Shown here piece after piece: positions 17,054-25,703 of a DNA stretch of 64,000 bases (positions are counted from its first letter, which is position 1; the number at the start of each line of letters is the position of its first letter). This DNA comes from Vibrio comitans (GTDB lineage Bacteria; Pseudomonadota; Gammaproteobacteria; Enterobacterales; Vibrionaceae), in assembly GCA_024346835.1 (NCBI GenBank), contig AP024867.1, forward strand, positions 1,116,001 through 1,180,000, read 5' to 3'. The translations under genes and the position numbers were made by a program. The notes under the pieces are model-generated. The model was not told where the DNA came from. It worked only from the letters and a program-made list of their open reading frames with translations, and did not search any database.

Positions 17054-17713
17054 ATGAAACAGACAGTCACTGGCCTTTGTTTATTGCTTATTGCTCATTG
17101 TGTATGGGCTATCCAACTCTCCCCGATGTTTCATCTACTTGATGCTGCGGGCGCAGGCTCAATGAATAGCTATCAGGTTTTCAATCCTAGTGACACAGAT
17201 GTTTTTATAGATATAAGCATTACCAAAATTAACGGTTCAGAACAACTCCCTTCAGACGATGACTTCCTCATTTTACCTCCTCAAGGAAGAATACCCCCCA
17301 ATTCTGCACAGAGATTCAGGATTCGTTACTTAGGGGATATGCCGACGCAAACTACTTTGTATCGTGTGACCTTTGAGCAAGTTAACCCGGTCGAACTATC
17401 AGATGACCAATCATCATCCGTCGCACTACTGTTTAAGTTTTCTACCTCTGTGATGGTTTCACCTCTTGATTGTAACTCAAACATCAACGTTGATGTTGAA
17501 TCAAAAAGCGTCAAATTTCTAAACACGGGCAACTGTGTTTTCGATATGTCAGAAACACAGTTTGAATTATCTGGTGAAGCTGGCAGTGAAGTGATTGGTT
17601 GGGAAGACTTTCAGTCGGGTGCTGGTGGTTACTTGATGCCTGGACGCAATGTTTTTCTAAAACTCCCAGATAGCTTGGCTAAGTATAAGGAGGTGAGAGT
17701 CATAGGCCAGTAG
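17054..17713 (+). CDS. Periplasmic pilus chaperone, cassette 2
   Basis: A 219-residue PapD-like chaperone paralogous to the one at 11208-11894. It shares the LSPMFHLLDAAG start of the mature chain, FLILPPQGRIPPNSAQRFRIRYLG, and the Cys pair in SPLDCNSN and TGNCVFDM. Four in-frame ATGs crowd the start; ATG 17054 is chosen because GGAG lies six bases upstream. The usher gene follows after seven bases. The product should deliver pilin 2 and the tip subunit to usher 2. Confidence 0.82.
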   Translation: MKQTVTGLCLLLIAHCVWAIQLSPMFHLLDAAGAGSMNSYQVFNPSDTDVFIDISITKINGSEQLPSDDDFLILPPQGRIPPNSAQRFRIRYLGDMPTQTTLYRVTFEQVNPVELSDDQSSSVALLFKFSTSVMVSPLDCNSNINVDVESKSVKFLNTGNCVFDMSETQFELSGEAGSEVIGWEDFQSGAGGYLMPGRNVFLKLPDSLAKYKEVRVIGQ

Positions 17714-17720
17714 CACAGTG

Positions 17721-20150
17721 ATGAAACAAATTTTCTTGCTGCTTTTTTCTATTATGACTTGGCCCATTCTTGCGAGCCAGGATTGGGTGTTTCCGATGCC
17801 AGCTTATCTTTATGGGTTGTATCTTGGTGATATCAATGTTTTCACAGATGGTGAGCAGTTCTATGGCGTACCAGCAAATGAGCTTAAAGGCATACTAGTC
17901 CCATATTTGACCGAAGATGCCCTAGAGAGCCTCTCAGAACTTGGTAGTAACAAGTTAGATCGAAATGAATTAGCTAAGCTAGATATTGAGGTAGAAATGG
18001 ATATCAGAAGGCTTGTTCTAAACGTCGAACCGGGTTCTAAAGCGCTAGTAGAACAGCACTTTGCGATGTCTGGTGATTATTCTCCACCCAAGTATACCCA
18101 ACATGCTTTTTTTGCTTGGCACAACAACTTTAATTTTACCTACAGCCACAATCTAAGCGCAGGTTTCGACTTAGATGCCTTTTGGCTAGGAGAGTGGTTG
18201 ATTGGGGCTAATATGGGTGGCGGGAACGGACTAAATCTAGAATCTTCCTTGTACGTACTTGGCAATGAATCGAGTTTCGACAGTGACACTACTGCATATC
18301 GAGGAGATACATTTTTCTTCGTTGACCGAGCTTCTATTCCTTTGAGAGTATCAGCGGGTGACCTGAATACTAATATTGCTGGGCACTTGCCCTCGTTGAG
18401 TTTAGGCGGACTTGGTATCGAGCGTTTGTGGTCAGAGTTACAGCCAAATCGCACCATTCAGAATGGCGGTTCACAAACGGTAAACCTGAGAGAAAGTGCT
18501 GATATCGCAATATTTGTCAATGATATATATATTCGGCAGATTAGGTTACCACCAGGCAAGTATCAGATCGACGATCTTCCTCTCTCTCAAGGAGCCAACG
18601 ATATTCGGTTGGTAATTCGCTACCAATCGGGTGAAAGAGACGTATTAAATTACAGCCAGTTTTATAACGGTCGTCTATTAAGAGAAGGGCTTAGTGACTT
18701 TGCTCTATACATGGGTGTTGCTTCAAACATTATTGACCGAGAGTATGTGTACGATGAAGAGCAATATGTTGTGCATGGCTATTATGAGTATGGCTTAACC
18801 TCACTGCTAACTCTTGGCCTTAACGGAGCGTACCACCCTTTGGGTAGTATTTCTGGTGCTGTAGTTAACTTTGGTACCCCGTTAGGTAACTTTGGTACCC
18901 GTTTTAGTGGTTTGCTGTACGATGATAGCGATGATATTGGCTATATCTCAAGCTTGGATTACGAACATCAAATCTGGGGCTCTTTTGCGTCTCCAAACCT
19001 TAGGATCGCTTTAGAGAGGTATGAGAGCTATCGAGCCATACCTTGGGCCGACGGGCAGGCATTGAATGATGGTACCTCTGCTCGGGCTGACTACACATTC
19101 TACTTTAACGCTGACTGGGACCTGAATCTTTCTGCAAATTGGTTAGATTTACAGAGTAATCCATTTGATCAATATTCTGCTTCGGCCCAACTTAGCTGGC
19201 GTGGAGAGGATATCACCATTAATGTTGGTAGCAATTATTTTCGGGATGGGACGAATGAAGACGATGATCTGACCGTCTTTGCAAACTTTAGTTGGACCTG
19301 GTTCTCTGAGCAAGGTGGTTATGTCGTCGACATTTCTTCGTTGTACGCACATGAGGTGAGTGAGGATATCGCTTTTGATGAAACTCGATTGCGACTAGAA
19401 AAAAGCTCAGACGACAGGCCCGGTGATTTTGAGTACGAATTAGAGGCTATTTATTCATTCGAGCAATCTGATCGTTATCGCGCAAGAGCTGGTTACACTG
19501 CTAATCGTTTTGCAACGGAGCTGGAGTATAATTATGTTGATTTTGATGGTTTAAGTAGCCAAAGGATCACCTCAAGAAGTAGTACCGCCCTCTCTTTTAT
19601 TGGTGGTGATGTAGCTTGGGGTAGAAGCTATTTTGGGCCCGCAGCCATAGTGAAAGTACACGATAGCTTGGATGTGCCTGTGAATATTAATACTCAAGAA
19701 GAACGACCGGATCATGTTGCAACCCGCTCACTGAATGCCTTAGTAGGATTAAATAGCTCTCATTCTGAGAGTTTGCTAATAGTTGATATTCCAGAAGCAC
19801 CAATAGGATATGATTATGGTTCGGGATATAACACCATTGTCGCTGGCAGTTATACAGGCCATATTATTACAGTAGGTTCGAATGCCTCCAAGACCGTGAT
19901 TGGTAGGTTGATTGATGAGAACGGTGATTATATTGCACTGCGCAACGGTGTAATTATCCTTGCGTCAGGTGAGGAAAGGTTGTTCTTCACTAATAGTGGA
20001 GGCCGGTTTGCGTTGGAGCGGATGGTAAGTGGAACTTTTACTGTTGAGCTCAGAGGGAATCCACACCTATTCGGGGAGGTAACCATAGCAGATAATGATG
20101 ACAACTTAGTTTATCTCGAGCCCGTCGTTGTGTCGGTAAAGGATGAATAG
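17721..20150 (+). CDS. Outer-membrane pilus usher, cassette 2
   Basis: About 809 residues, paralogous along its length to the usher at 11907-14348: the mature chain begins DWVFPMPAYLYGLYLG, the plug-proximal region has QTVNLRESADIAIFVND and LPPGKYQIDDLPLSQGANDI, and the C-terminal modules have APIGYDYG, VGSNASKTVIGRLI and FTNSGGRFALE. ATG 17721 is preferred; GTG 17718 is directly before it. The stop lies within two bases of the next start, so the tip gene is translationally coupled. Confidence 0.85.
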   Translation: MKQIFLLLFSIMTWPILASQDWVFPMPAYLYGLYLGDINVFTDGEQFYGVPANELKGILVPYLTEDALESLSELGSNKLDRNELAKLDIEVEMDIRRLVLNVEPGSKALVEQHFAMSGDYSPPKYTQHAFFAWHNNFNFTYSHNLSAGFDLDAFWLGEWLIGANMGGGNGLNLESSLYVLGNESSFDSDTTAYRGDTFFFVDRASIPLRVSAGDLNTNIAGHLPSLSLGGLGIERLWSELQPNRTIQNGGSQTVNLRESADIAIFVNDIYIRQIRLPPGKYQIDDLPLSQGANDIRLVIRYQSGERDVLNYSQFYNGRLLREGLSDFALYMGVASNIIDREYVYDEEQYVVHGYYEYGLTSLLTLGLNGAYHPLGSISGAVVNFGTPLGNFGTRFSGLLYDDSDDIGYISSLDYEHQIWGSFASPNLRIALERYESYRAIPWADGQALNDGTSARADYTFYFNADWDLNLSANWLDLQSNPFDQYSASAQLSWRGEDITINVGSNYFRDGTNEDDDLTVFANFSWTWFSEQGGYVVDISSLYAHEVSEDIAFDETRLRLEKSSDDRPGDFEYELEAIYSFEQSDRYRARAGYTANRFATELEYNYVDFDGLSSQRITSRSSTALSFIGGDVAWGRSYFGPAAIVKVHDSLDVPVNINTQEERPDHVATRSLNALVGLNSSHSESLLIVDIPEAPIGYDYGSGYNTIVAGSYTGHIITVGSNASKTVIGRLIDENGDYIALRNGVIILASGEERLFFTNSGGRFALERMVSGTFTVELRGNPHLFGEVTIADNDDNLVYLEPVVVSVKDE

Positions 20151-20151
20151 T

Positions 20152-20976
20152 ATGGGCAGATTACTCCTACTCTTGCTACTAGTTGCCTCTAGTAGCCTAC
20201 AGGCAGACATTTGTGTTCCTAGATGGGCTGTGGTTGTCGATAACAATAGTGCTCGCTATGACGGCGATCGAGTTCGTATTCCAATAATTCTCCAAACATT
20301 GGGTGCGGATGCGCTATGTGGAGCTTCTGGTATCAGTATTAGCGTACAAAACAATGCACGGATTTTCGTTAAGAGCAATAAAGGCGAGCTTGAGGGATTT
20401 ATTACTTCGGAAAGTGGCAGTCTATCGGTAAATGTTAAGTCCAGAGAAATTACTGTCTTGTTTAATAGAGCGCTAAGGCAGGTGACACTATGGCTGAACT
20501 TTACTGCTTTAGATACCGCACCGGCGGGTAATTACTCTAACTATATTGATTTTTCTTTGCTTGGTCGCCGAAGTTCATCTCCAGTGCGAAAGCAAGTGCG
20601 GTTAAATATCCCTGAATTTGTGAGTTTAAGCTTACAGGGGTACGAGGGGCGTAACCCTGTATTGAAGCTTGGAGACCTAGAAACAGGCCAAACTCACCAG
20701 TTTAACTTGCAGTTAGAGACCAATGCGGCCGTTGAAATTTCTGTGGATTCAAAAAACGGTAAGCTCAAGCACAACAAAGGAATGAGTACGATTCACTATC
20801 AGGTATTTTTGGATAATAAGTTGGTGAAATTTGGTGAGAAATGGCAGGTTGATTTTTCTCAAAGGCAGAGAGTTCGGCAAACGCAAAACTTAAGATTAAA
20901 AATAGGTGACACCTCTCGTTCAGCGGCGGGCGATTATTCCGATACGCTTATTATTCACGCCACAGCCCGGCCATAA
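20152..20976 (+). CDS. Minor/tip pilus subunit, cassette 2
   Basis: A 274-residue exported two-domain subunit, the counterpart of the protein at 14345-15169 and of equal length. The signal peptide (MGRLLLLLLLVASSSLQA) precedes DICVPRW; a second Cys is in ADALCGASG; the chain closes with AGDYSDTLIIHATARP. The sequence between is quite different from its partner in cassette 1, which fits different binding specificity. ATG 20152 is chosen (AAAGGA upstream); ATG 20143 is in frame but too close to that site. Confidence 0.72.
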   Translation: MGRLLLLLLLVASSSLQADICVPRWAVVVDNNSARYDGDRVRIPIILQTLGADALCGASGISISVQNNARIFVKSNKGELEGFITSESGSLSVNVKSREITVLFNRALRQVTLWLNFTALDTAPAGNYSNYIDFSLLGRRSSSPVRKQVRLNIPEFVSLSLQGYEGRNPVLKLGDLETGQTHQFNLQLETNAAVEISVDSKNGKLKHNKGMSTIHYQVFLDNKLVKFGEKWQVDFSQRQRVRQTQNLRLKIGDTSRSAAGDYSDTLIIHATARP

Positions 20977-20978
20977 AA

Positions 20979-21007
20979 AAAATCCCTTGATACTATCAAG
21001 GGATTTT
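20979..21007. terminator. Bidirectional terminator between pilus cassette 2 and malK
   Basis: The arms AAAATCCCTTGATA and TATCAAGGGATTTT are perfectly complementary over 14 bases, with A-rich sequence on one side and T-rich on the other. It can end both convergent transcripts. Confidence 0.9.
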
Positions 21008-21030
21008 CAACTCTATAAACCTAAAAGTAA

Positions 21031-22155
21031 TTACGCCTCAGGGATATCCGCACCCACTTCTTGATGTAGACGGCGACATGCGCGGCCATCATCGTGGAAT
21101 AGGTGACAACGTTTAGGGTCGATACCGATAGCGTATTTATCGCCTGGTTCTACTTCTAGTGTGTCTGGCTGACGGAAGTTGATGTCAGTGTCAGCGCTTT
21201 CTACAGATAGGTAAACTTGAGTTTCTTGACCTAGTTTTTCAACGATGGTCACTTCACCTTCGATAGTTGCTTCAGAAGAATCTGACATTAGCAGATGCTC
21301 AGGGCGGATACCAAGAGACATACGGTCGCCAACGTTAACCGTTGTTCCGTCTACTGGAATATTGAATGCGGTCTTGTTTTCTAGCTCTACTTTAACGTGC
21401 TCTGCGGATGCTTCAATCGCGTGTACGCTGATAAAGTTCATCTTTGGTGAGCCGATGAAACCTGCTACAAAGCGGTTTTGCGGGTAGTGGTATAGATCTA
21501 GAGGCTTACCTACCTGAGATACGTAACCACCGTCAAGAACCACAATCTTGTCAGCCATAGTCATTGCTTCAACCTGATCGTGTGTTACGTAGATCATGGT
21601 ACAGCCAAGTTGGCGCTGAAGTTTGGTGATTTCGCTACGCATTTGTACGCGAAGTGCAGCATCAAGGTTAGATAGAGGCTCATCAAGTAAGAATACTTGA
21701 GGCTGAGATACTAGTGTACGACCGATAGCAACACGCTGACGCTGACCACCAGAAAGCGCCTTTGGTTGGCGATCTAGTAGGTGAGTGAGCTGAAGAATGT
21801 CTGCTGCGTGCTTAACGCGCTTTTCAGTTTCAGCTTTGTCTGCTTTGGCCAGCTTCATCCCAAATGACATGTTGTCATATAGGTTAAGGTGAGGATAAAG
21901 AGCGTATGACTGGAATACCATGCCTACGCCGCGCTTTGACGGTTCAATGTCATTCATGCGCTGCTCACCAATGTAAAGATCACCTGAAGTGATGTCCTCT
22001 AGACCCGCAATACAGCGTAGAAGGGTAGATTTACCACAACCTGATGGCCCTACGAATACTACAAATTCGCCTTCTTTAATGTCTAGATCGACGTTCTTAG
22101 AGATTTTTACGTCACCATAGGATTTACAAACATTTTTTAACGTGACACTAGTCAT
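21031..22155 (-). CDS. malK: Maltose/maltodextrin ABC transporter ATP-binding protein
   Basis: A 374-residue ATPase that powers maltose uptake through MalFG. The nucleotide-binding domain has Walker A GPSGCGKST, the Q-loop in GMVFQSYALYPHL, signature LSGGQRQR, Walker B VFLLDEPLSNLD and switch region VTHDQ. A C-terminal regulatory domain (SLGIRPEHL, then KLGQETQVYLSV) is typical of MalK and could bind MalT and EIIA-Glc. It is transcribed away from malEFG across a 710-base control region, so no lamB or malM accompanies it here. Confidence 0.95.
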   Translation of the reverse strand: MTSVTLKNVCKSYGDVKISKNVDLDIKEGEFVVFVGPSGCGKSTLLRCIAGLEDITSGDLYIGEQRMNDIEPSKRGVGMVFQSYALYPHLNLYDNMSFGMKLAKADKAETEKRVKHAADILQLTHLLDRQPKALSGGQRQRVAIGRTLVSQPQVFLLDEPLSNLDAALRVQMRSEITKLQRQLGCTMIYVTHDQVEAMTMADKIVVLDGGYVSQVGKPLDLYHYPQNRFVAGFIGSPKMNFISVHAIEASAEHVKVELENKTAFNIPVDGTTVNVGDRMSLGIRPEHLLMSDSSEATIEGEVTIVEKLGQETQVYLSVESADTDINFRQPDTLEVEPGDKYAIGIDPKRCHLFHDDGRACRRLHQEVGADIPEA

Positions 22156-22579
22156 TTGAGTTGATCCTCAATTTTAATTTTTACAACTTAGCGCTCATTT
22201 ATGGTTATCGATTATTCCATGAGCACTAAAAATAGGAAACAGAAGTAATTTTGCAAAATTTTCTATTAGAGAAAAGGAAAGAAAAAAGGTGGCGAACACA
22301 AAACTCTAATACCAGAAGCTCCCCCCAGAGCTCTTAGACATCAGACTATTTTGGTAACACCACCTGCCCATTTCGAAATTCCGCTAATATCCCCCGTACT
22401 TTGGGTGTGTTCCCCGTTATGAATTTCATCACGCACATCACCAAAGTAACTACTAGCTTATCCTGAAATGCAAATCTAACAAATCTCGTTAGAAAAGGGT
22501 TCTTACCATCCATATCTCGGATGTTGTTAGTTTGTGCAATTTTATACCTGGCTACATCCTCCTGATGAGAATTTTTGTA

Positions 22580-22610
22580 GGGGGAGTAGCGGGGGAGGAG
22601 GGGGAGGGGT
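22580..22610 (+). promoter_or_regulatory. G-rich MalT-box cluster, also a G-quadruplex motif
   Basis: GGGGAGGAGG at 22592-22601 fits the E. coli MalT consensus GGGGA(T/G)GAGG perfectly. Flanking decamers at 22581 and 22601 fit at eight of ten. The same bases form four G-runs of 5, 5, 5 and 4 with loops of 6, 4 and 1, which meets the usual G-quadruplex pattern. Confidence 0.55.
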
Positions 22611-22659
22611 GGAGTAGAAAGGCAATCGGATCAATATCACTTTTATCGCCCTCTTTCTG

Positions 22660-22702
22660 GTGACCCAAATCACAGGAAATGACGTTCTGTGATTTGGGTC
22701 AC
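22660..22702. promoter_or_regulatory. Paired CRP sites forming a 16-bp perfect inverted repeat
   Basis: GTGACCCAAATCACAG (22660-22675) and CTGTGATTTGGGTCAC (22687-22702) are exact reverse complements with an 11-base spacer. Each arm carries a CRP site with intact TGTGA and TCAC halves six bases apart. The centres are 27 bases apart. They lie about 165-205 bases before malE. Confidence 0.8.
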
Positions 22703-22865
22703 TCATGATGAGCGAGCGAGATCACGAAAATGCGCTAGTTTGTATAGGGCGTAGTACTCAGGATGATGATGAGTGAAGGGGACTAGCGGATGATAGATGA
22801 TGAAATTTGGCTCTCAGGAATAATAGTTGATAGCCCTACGTCAATAATAAAAAAGGATTAAACTC

Positions 22866-24044
22866 ATGAAAAAAGCCCTAAGCACAGTGGCACTTGGCAC
22901 GCTTGTTGCTCTTGGTTCGTTTGGTGCACATGCAGCAATCGAAGAAGGTCAACTTACTATCTGGATCAATGGTGATAAAGGTTACAACGGTCTTGCTGAA
23001 GTAGGTAAACGCTTTGAAGAAGACACAGGCATTAAAGTAACTGTTGCTCACCCAGATGGCTTAGAGTCTCGTTTCCCACAAGTAGCTGCTACAGGTGACG
23101 GTCCAGACATCATCTTCTGGGCACACGACCGTTTTGGTGGTTACGCTGAAGCAGGTCTTCTTGCAGAGATCAAACCTTCAAAAGAAATTAAAGAAGGCAT
23201 CGTAGACTTCGCATGGGACGCAGTAAGCTTTGAAGGCAAGACTATTGGTTACCCAGTAGCTATCGAAGCACTAGCGCTTATCTATAACAAAGACATCGTT
23301 CCTAACCCACCAAAAACTTGGGAAGAGATCGAAGCGCTTGACGCTAAGCTTGCTAAAGAAGGCAAGAAAGCAATCATGTGGAACCTAAAAGAACCGTACT
23401 TCACATGGCCTCTAATGGCTGCTGATGGTGGTTACGCGTTCAAATACACTGGCAACGGCTACGATGTTAAAGATGTAGGTATTGACACTAAAGGCGTACA
23501 AAGTGCGATGAACTTCATCAAGTCACTAGTAGATAAGAAAGTTATCTCTGCTGACATGGACTACTCTATCGCTGACGCATCTTTTGCTAAAGGCGAAGTA
23601 GCGATGACGATCAACGGTCCTTGGTCTTGGGGCGGTTACGACAACAAAGTTGATTACGGTGTAACTACTATCCCAACATACAACGGTCAAGCTTCTAAGC
23701 CATTCGTTGGTGTTCTAACAGCGGGTATCAGCACTGCTTCACCAAACAAAGATCTAGCAGTTGAGTTCCTAGAGAGCTACCTACTGACTAACGAAGGTCT
23801 ACGTTCAGTAAACGACGACAAGCCACTAGGCGCAGTTGCACTTAAATCTTTCCAAGAAGAGCTAGCATCTGATCCTCGTATTGCTGCAACAATGGCAAGT
23901 GCTGAAAATGGCGAAATCATGCCTAACATCCCTCAGATGAACACTTACTGGGGCTCAGCGAAAAACGTTATCGTTAACGTAGTTGACGGTCGTCAAGACG
24001 TTGATTCAGCTCTAGCTGACGCTAAGAAGCAAATGCTTAAGTAA
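22866..24044 (+). CDS. malE: Maltose/maltodextrin-binding periplasmic protein
   Basis: A 392-residue binding protein. Signal peptide ends GAHAA; the mature chain begins IEEGQLTIWINGDKGYNGL, as in MalE, with aromatic ligand-contacting residues (WAHDRFGGYAEAGLL, AWDAVSFEGKTIGYP, MNTYWGSAKN). It delivers maltodextrins to MalFGK2 and may signal to chemoreceptors. The start is preceded by AAAAGGA. A GC-rich hairpin follows the gene, so MalE is probably produced above the level of MalF and MalG. Confidence 0.95.
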   Translation: MKKALSTVALGTLVALGSFGAHAAIEEGQLTIWINGDKGYNGLAEVGKRFEEDTGIKVTVAHPDGLESRFPQVAATGDGPDIIFWAHDRFGGYAEAGLLAEIKPSKEIKEGIVDFAWDAVSFEGKTIGYPVAIEALALIYNKDIVPNPPKTWEEIEALDAKLAKEGKKAIMWNLKEPYFTWPLMAADGGYAFKYTGNGYDVKDVGIDTKGVQSAMNFIKSLVDKKVISADMDYSIADASFAKGEVAMTINGPWSWGGYDNKVDYGVTTIPTYNGQASKPFVGVLTAGISTASPNKDLAVEFLESYLLTNEGLRSVNDDKPLGAVALKSFQEELASDPRIAATMASAENGEIMPNIPQMNTYWGSAKNVIVNVVDGRQDVDSALADAKKQMLK

Positions 24045-24053
24045 CACCCTTTT

Positions 24054-24082
24054 AGGAGGGGGCAACCCCTCCTTACTTTTTT
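24054..24082 (+). terminator. Attenuating hairpin between malE and malF
   Basis: An 8-bp perfect stem (AGGAGGGG / CCCCTCCT) is capped by a GCAA tetraloop and followed by TTACTTTTTT. It probably reduces read-through into malFG. Confidence 0.85.
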
Positions 24083-24114
24083 GTATTTTATTTATTCGCT
24101 AGTAGGTTCTTTTT

Positions 24115-25692
24115 ATGCAGACAGTTCAATCTTCTGGTTCTGTTGAGACGCCTTCCGTTGCCAACAATACGAAGTCAGTATTGAAATGGGCAACTCTTGG
24201 CTTAGTCGGAATTGTAAACGGTTATGCAACCGTTCTAATGTATGCTCGTGGAGAAACGGCATTTGCCCTTCTTACACTGATTTTAACTGCGTTAGCGCTA
24301 TACATCTTTGGTAGCAAGAAAACCTACGCACACCGTTATATTTACCCAGGTGTTGCGGGGATGATTCTGTTCATTCTTTTCCCGCTGGCCTATACCGTAA
24401 ACTTAGCATTTACGAACTACAGTGCAAAAAACCAACTTACATTGGAACGAGCTCAATCAGTATTGGAAAATCGCACTTTCCAAAGTGGTGATAGCTATCC
24501 GTTCAAATTAATTAAAACTGCTGGTGGTCATATCATCAGTATCACAGACGGTGATCTAACCTTAGCAACGCGTGAATTTACTCTAACTAAAGACGTTGAA
24601 GGTAAAGATCTAGAACTGACCGCAGTCGATGAAAATTCTATTGTTGGCGACGTTGAAGCAATCCGAGCTATTATCGCTGCTCGCCCAACGCTGAGTAAGA
24701 TAGATCTTATTAAGCCTGATGGCGATGCCGTACGCATGAGTGGTTTGCGTAAGTTTGCAGGCGTTGAACAGTTGTTTGAGCTGCAAGACGATGGCAAAAC
24801 CATGCTTAACAATGAGACTGGTGAAACGTACATGCCAAACATGGATGTGGGTTTCTATCAACCGGTTGATGCAAACGGCGAGTTTGTGGGTAACACTGTC
24901 TCACCTGGCTTTGTGGTTGGAATTGGTACTCATAACTTTGAACGAGTATGGAAAGACGACGGTATTAAAGAACCGTTTATCTCCATCTTTATTTGGACCG
25001 TTGTTTTCGCTGTCCTAACCGTTGTTTTCACTCTGGTTATCGGCTTGGTACTAGCAAGTGTTGTTCAGTGGGAAGAGTTGAAAGGTCGTGGGCTATATCG
25101 TGTTCTTTTGATACTCCCATATGCGGTACCCGCGTTCATCTCAATCTTGATCTTTAAGGGTCTATTTAACCAAAGCTTTGGTGAAATAAACTTAGTGCTC
25201 AACCAAATCTTCGGCATCTCACCTAACTGGTTCTCAGACCCGTTCTTGGCGAAGAGCATGGTAATGATAGTTAACACCTGGTTGGGCTTCCCTTACATGA
25301 TGATCCTATGTATGGGTCTACTTAAGGCGATTCCAGACGATCTATACGAAGCATCAGCAATTGACGGAGCAGGTCCATTTAAGAACTTCTTCCACATTAC
25401 TGTGCCGCTAATGATTAAACCAATGACACCGCTACTCATCGCGAGCTTTGCGTTTAACTTCAACAACTTTGTAATGATTCAGCTATTGACCAACGGTGGT
25501 CCAAACATGATTGGCACTTCTGAGCCAGCAGGTTATACGGATCTACTAGTAAGCTACACCTACCGCATCGCGTTTGAAGGTAGTGGCGGTCAAGACTTCG
25601 GTCTAGCAAGTGCAATTGCAACACTTATCTTCCTACTGGTAGGTGGTATGGCACTACTAAACCTTCGTTTCACTAAGCTGTCTCAAGATTAA
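24115..25692 (+). CDS. malF: Maltose ABC transporter permease MalF
   Basis: A 525-residue inner-membrane permease. Several N-terminal membrane segments precede a large periplasmic P2 loop of about 170 residues (roughly 100-275), the hallmark of MalF, then the permease core with EAA loop YEASAIDGAGPFKNFFHITVPL. It docks MalE and MalK and pairs with MalG encoded 11 bases downstream. Confidence 0.95.
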   Translation: MQTVQSSGSVETPSVANNTKSVLKWATLGLVGIVNGYATVLMYARGETAFALLTLILTALALYIFGSKKTYAHRYIYPGVAGMILFILFPLAYTVNLAFTNYSAKNQLTLERAQSVLENRTFQSGDSYPFKLIKTAGGHIISITDGDLTLATREFTLTKDVEGKDLELTAVDENSIVGDVEAIRAIIAARPTLSKIDLIKPDGDAVRMSGLRKFAGVEQLFELQDDGKTMLNNETGETYMPNMDVGFYQPVDANGEFVGNTVSPGFVVGIGTHNFERVWKDDGIKEPFISIFIWTVVFAVLTVVFTLVIGLVLASVVQWEELKGRGLYRVLLILPYAVPAFISILIFKGLFNQSFGEINLVLNQIFGISPNWFSDPFLAKSMVMIVNTWLGFPYMMILCMGLLKAIPDDLYEASAIDGAGPFKNFFHITVPLMIKPMTPLLIASFAFNFNNFVMIQLLTNGGPNMIGTSEPAGYTDLLVSYTYRIAFEGSGGQDFGLASAIATLIFLLVGGMALLNLRFTKLSQD

Positions 25693-25703
25693 GGAGCAAT
25701 ACA

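Larger units (their letters stand above)
22156..22865. promoter_or_regulatory. malK-malE divergent control region
   Basis: This 710-base gap has no convincing gene. It holds, from left to right, an AT-rich stretch before malK, a G-rich run with a MalT box (22580-22609), a large inverted repeat made of two CRP sites (22660-22702), and GGATGA motifs (22761 and 22788) that resemble MalT half-sites near malE. Together these fit control by MalT and cAMP-CRP. Confidence 0.7.
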
